A DNA stretch of 64,000 nucleotides from an uncultured Sphingomonas sp. (GTDB lineage Bacteria; Pseudomonadota; Alphaproteobacteria; Sphingomonadales; Sphingomonadaceae). Within the stretch, counting starts at the first letter, position 1. Each line of letters starts with the position of its first letter. Location: assembly GCF_937859915.1 (NCBI RefSeq), contig NZ_CALMAW010000053.1, positions 1-64,000 on the forward strand, in the 5' to 3' direction. Positions 62,416-64,000 of the stretch are shown in pieces. The notes beneath the pieces were generated by a model that did no database searches, was not told where the DNA came from, and saw only the letters and a program-made list of their open reading frames with translations. The translations under genes were made by a program, and so were the position numbers.

Positions 62416-63588
62416 ATGCGGATCGTCGACGTCTGCGCCTTCTATGCGCCCCGCGGCGGCGGCGTGAAGACCTACATCGATCGCAAACTGGCGGCTGGTG
62501 CGGCGCACGGGCATGAGATCGTGATCCTGGCGCCCGGCGAAGCGCATCGGGTCGAACGGCGCGGCGCGAACGCGCGCATCATCTACATCCCGTCGCCGCG
62601 CTTCCCGCTCGATCGCGCCTATCGCTATTTTGCCGACAATGCCGCGATCCATGCCGCGCTGGATGCGCTACGCCCCGATTTCGTCGAGGCCTCGTCGCCA
62701 TGGCGCGCCGCCGAGGCGGTGGCGAGCTGGCAGGGGGCCGCGCCGCGCGCGTTGGTGATGCATGCCGATCCGCTCGCGGCCTACGCCTATCGCTGGTTCG
62801 GCATGGTCGCCCGACGCGAGACGATCGATCGCAGCTTCGGTTGGTTCTGGCGCCATCTGCGGCGACTGGACGCGCGGTATGATCTGGTCGTCAGCCCGAG
62901 CCACAGCCTTGCGGAACGATTGCGCGAGGGCGGACTGAGGCAGGTGGTGACCCACCCGCTCGGCATCACGACCGGCGAGTTCTCGCCGGCGCTGCGCAAT
63001 CTAGCGGTACGCACCGAGCTTCTGGCGCGCTGCGGGCTCGATGCGAAGGCGACGCTGCTGATCGGCGTCGGCCGGCATGCGCCGGAAAAGCGCTGGCCGC
63101 TGGTCGTCGATGCCTGCGCACGCGCCGGGGTCGTCCATCCGATCGGGCTTGTTCTCGTCGGTGACGGTCGGGATCGTGCCCGCGTGCTGCGCGCGGTCGG
63201 CGCCAATCCGCATGTGTTGACGCTCGCGCCGATCACCGATCGACCGGCGCTCGCGCAGTTGATGGCGAGCGCGGATGCGCTGATCCATGGATGCGAGGCG
63301 GAGACCTTCTGCCTCGTAGCGGCCGAAGCGCGCGCATCGGGGCTTCCGCTGATCGCCCCCGATCGCGGAGGGGCCTGCGACCAGACGCGCGAGGCCGGCG
63401 GCGAGCTGTATGCCTCGGGCGACGCCGCGTCGGCGGCGCGCGCGATCGAGCGGCTGATCGGGCGCGACGTCGCGACGGTCGGCGCGCACGCCCGCAGACA
63501 AGCCGGCGCGACGCGAACGATGGGCGCGCATTTCGCCGATCTTTTTGGCGCCTATGGCGAGGTCGTACGGCATCGGCGTGCCGCTTGA
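62416..63588 (+). CDS. GT4-family glycosyltransferase
   Basis: A 390-aa GT-B glycosyltransferase. The N-terminal donor-side opening YAPRGGGVKTYIDRK carries the GGV..Y loop. The C-terminal domain has VGRHAPEKRW, LVLVGDGRDRARV and the EX7E-like HGCEAETFCLVAAEARASGLP. It starts two bases after the previous stop, one operon. In GT4 enzymes the nucleotide sugar is bound by the C-terminal Glu pair. Substrate unknown; likely a membrane glycolipid. Confidence 0.9.
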   Translation: MRIVDVCAFYAPRGGGVKTYIDRKLAAGAAHGHEIVILAPGEAHRVERRGANARIIYIPSPRFPLDRAYRYFADNAAIHAALDALRPDFVEASSPWRAAEAVASWQGAAPRALVMHADPLAAYAYRWFGMVARRETIDRSFGWFWRHLRRLDARYDLVVSPSHSLAERLREGGLRQVVTHPLGITTGEFSPALRNLAVRTELLARCGLDAKATLLIGVGRHAPEKRWPLVVDACARAGVVHPIGLVLVGDGRDRARVLRAVGANPHVLTLAPITDRPALAQLMASADALIHGCEAETFCLVAAEARASGLPLIAPDRGGACDQTREAGGELYASGDAASAARAIERLIGRDVATVGAHARRQAGATRTMGAHFADLFGAYGEVVRHRRAA

Positions 63589-63838
63589 CGCTTGCGCCCG
63601 AGGCGGCCGATCGTTGCTAGACCTTTGATGCGGAGCCGAAGCGTCGCGTCGTGTCGCGTGTCCGGCGAATGTTAGCGCGTTTTCGATTGCAGCGGCTGCT
63701 CCACATGCAGAAGCGCGCCAGCGCAACGGAGAGGCTGCCGAGACCGCGACCGCCTGCGCCCGGCTGGGACGATATGATCATGATGGGTCTCCGTGCTGCA
63801 ATAGACGATAGACGCCGCGGCGAGGCACGATCCGTACT

Positions 63839-64000
63839 CTACGCGGCCGCCCCTGCGGGTTTCGGTGCGTGCGGACGTCTCCTCTTCCGACGGATGACCG
63901 GAACATCCGCCGGTCCGACGGGGAATGCATGGAGATACTGGGCACGCACTGCTTCGCTCACGTCGGCCGCGGCGGATGGTGATGCTTGCACGATCGGCGA
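63839..64000 (-). CDS. possible C-terminal end of a gene running off the window
   Basis: On the minus strand an open frame enters from the right edge and ends at a TAG (63839-63841). It encodes about 53 residues ending in a basic, Pro/Ala-rich tail (RRKRRRPHAPKPAGAAA). The tail and stop placement look like a real protein end, but there is no family motif. A plus-strand frame from 63669 is also open to the edge, so the call is weak. Confidence 0.3.
   Translation of the reverse strand, partial: SPIVQASPSAAADVSEAVRAQYLHAFPVGPADVPVIRRKRRRPHAPKPAGAAA

Noticed and set aside
63669-64000. Plus-strand frame open from an ATG at 63669 to the window edge
   Set aside because: No ribosome-binding site and no family motif; its composition looks like random GC-rich frame, and a minus-strand protein end in the same place is somewhat more plausible.
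1-64000. CRISPR arrays, tRNA or rRNA genes, riboswitches
   Set aside because: No regularly spaced direct repeats, no tRNA-like cloverleaf with TTCGA arms and no rRNA stretches were noticed by eye; a covariance-model search would be needed to exclude small RNAs.

Overview
The window is a GC-rich chromosomal segment that looks like a sphingomonad (Alphaproteobacteria, Sphingomonadales). The signs are tightly overlapping GTGA/ATGA gene junctions, a large TonB-dependent receptor next to Tat-exported glycosidases, paired LysR/SDR modules, and many Tat-type RR signal peptides. No rRNA, tRNA or CRISPR array was seen. The left edge cuts through the 3' end of a frameshifted IS5-family element.

Region 0.4-13.2 kb: a Crp/Fnr-type regulator diverges from two tandem Tat-exported ferritin-like proteins (one a predicted lipoprotein). 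These are followed by an Nramp/MntH metal transporter whose stop codon overlaps the start of a compact type IV secretion cluster: virB1-like lytic transglycosylase, virB2, virB3, virB4, virB6, virB9, virB10, virB11. An outer-membrane beta-barrel protein follows. No virB5, virB7, virB8, virD4 or relaxase gene lies in or beside it.

Region 13.6-24.3 kb: small-molecule redox and detoxification modules. These are an SDR plus aldehyde dehydrogenase divergent from a GntR-type regulator, carboxymuconolactone-decarboxylase/AhpD-like proteins, a SnoaL-like protein plus an alpha/beta hydrolase divergent from a LysR regulator, a Tat-exported SDR with a DUF4142-like protein, and an SDR divergent from a second LysR regulator with a clear palindromic operator. 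Region 24.3-29.9 kb: an atypical two-component pair (NtrC-like regulator with a degenerate AAA+ domain, plus kinase) divergent from a MacB/FtsX-type ABC exporter. A lone exported protein of unknown function follows at 30.6 kb.

Region 31.9-60.5 kb is the most interesting part. It is one continuous locus of 17 genes in which every operon start carries the same operator-like word (ATATCGTAT, palindromic at its best site), found at five promoter regions. It joins a hydroxyproline catabolic route (4-hydroxyproline epimerase, DadA-like D-amino-acid oxidoreductase, DapA-family deaminase, amino-acid permease) with proline-directed peptidases (an Xaa-Pro-type M24 peptidase, an S9 DPP-IV-like peptidase, two DUF885 metallopeptidase-like proteins), a POT peptide transporter, and sugar-removing enzymes (GH127 beta-L-arabinofuranosidase, GH27 alpha-galactosidase, GH2 beta-galactosidase, two unassigned large Tat-exported hydrolase-like proteins). 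A TonB-dependent receptor and a GntR/FCD regulator complete it. The parts match the chemistry of plant hydroxyproline-rich glycoproteins (extensins, arabinogalactan proteins): arabinose on Hyp, alpha-galactose on Ser, beta-galactans, and a Pro/Hyp-rich peptide backbone. I infer a dedicated 'extensin utilisation' regulon.

Region 60.6-63.6 kb: a three-gene operon of a DUF2334 deacetylase-like protein, an LPG-synthase-type membrane protein and a GT4 glycosyltransferase, probably for a glycolipid or surface glycan. The last ~400 bases hold at most the C-terminal end of one more gene.
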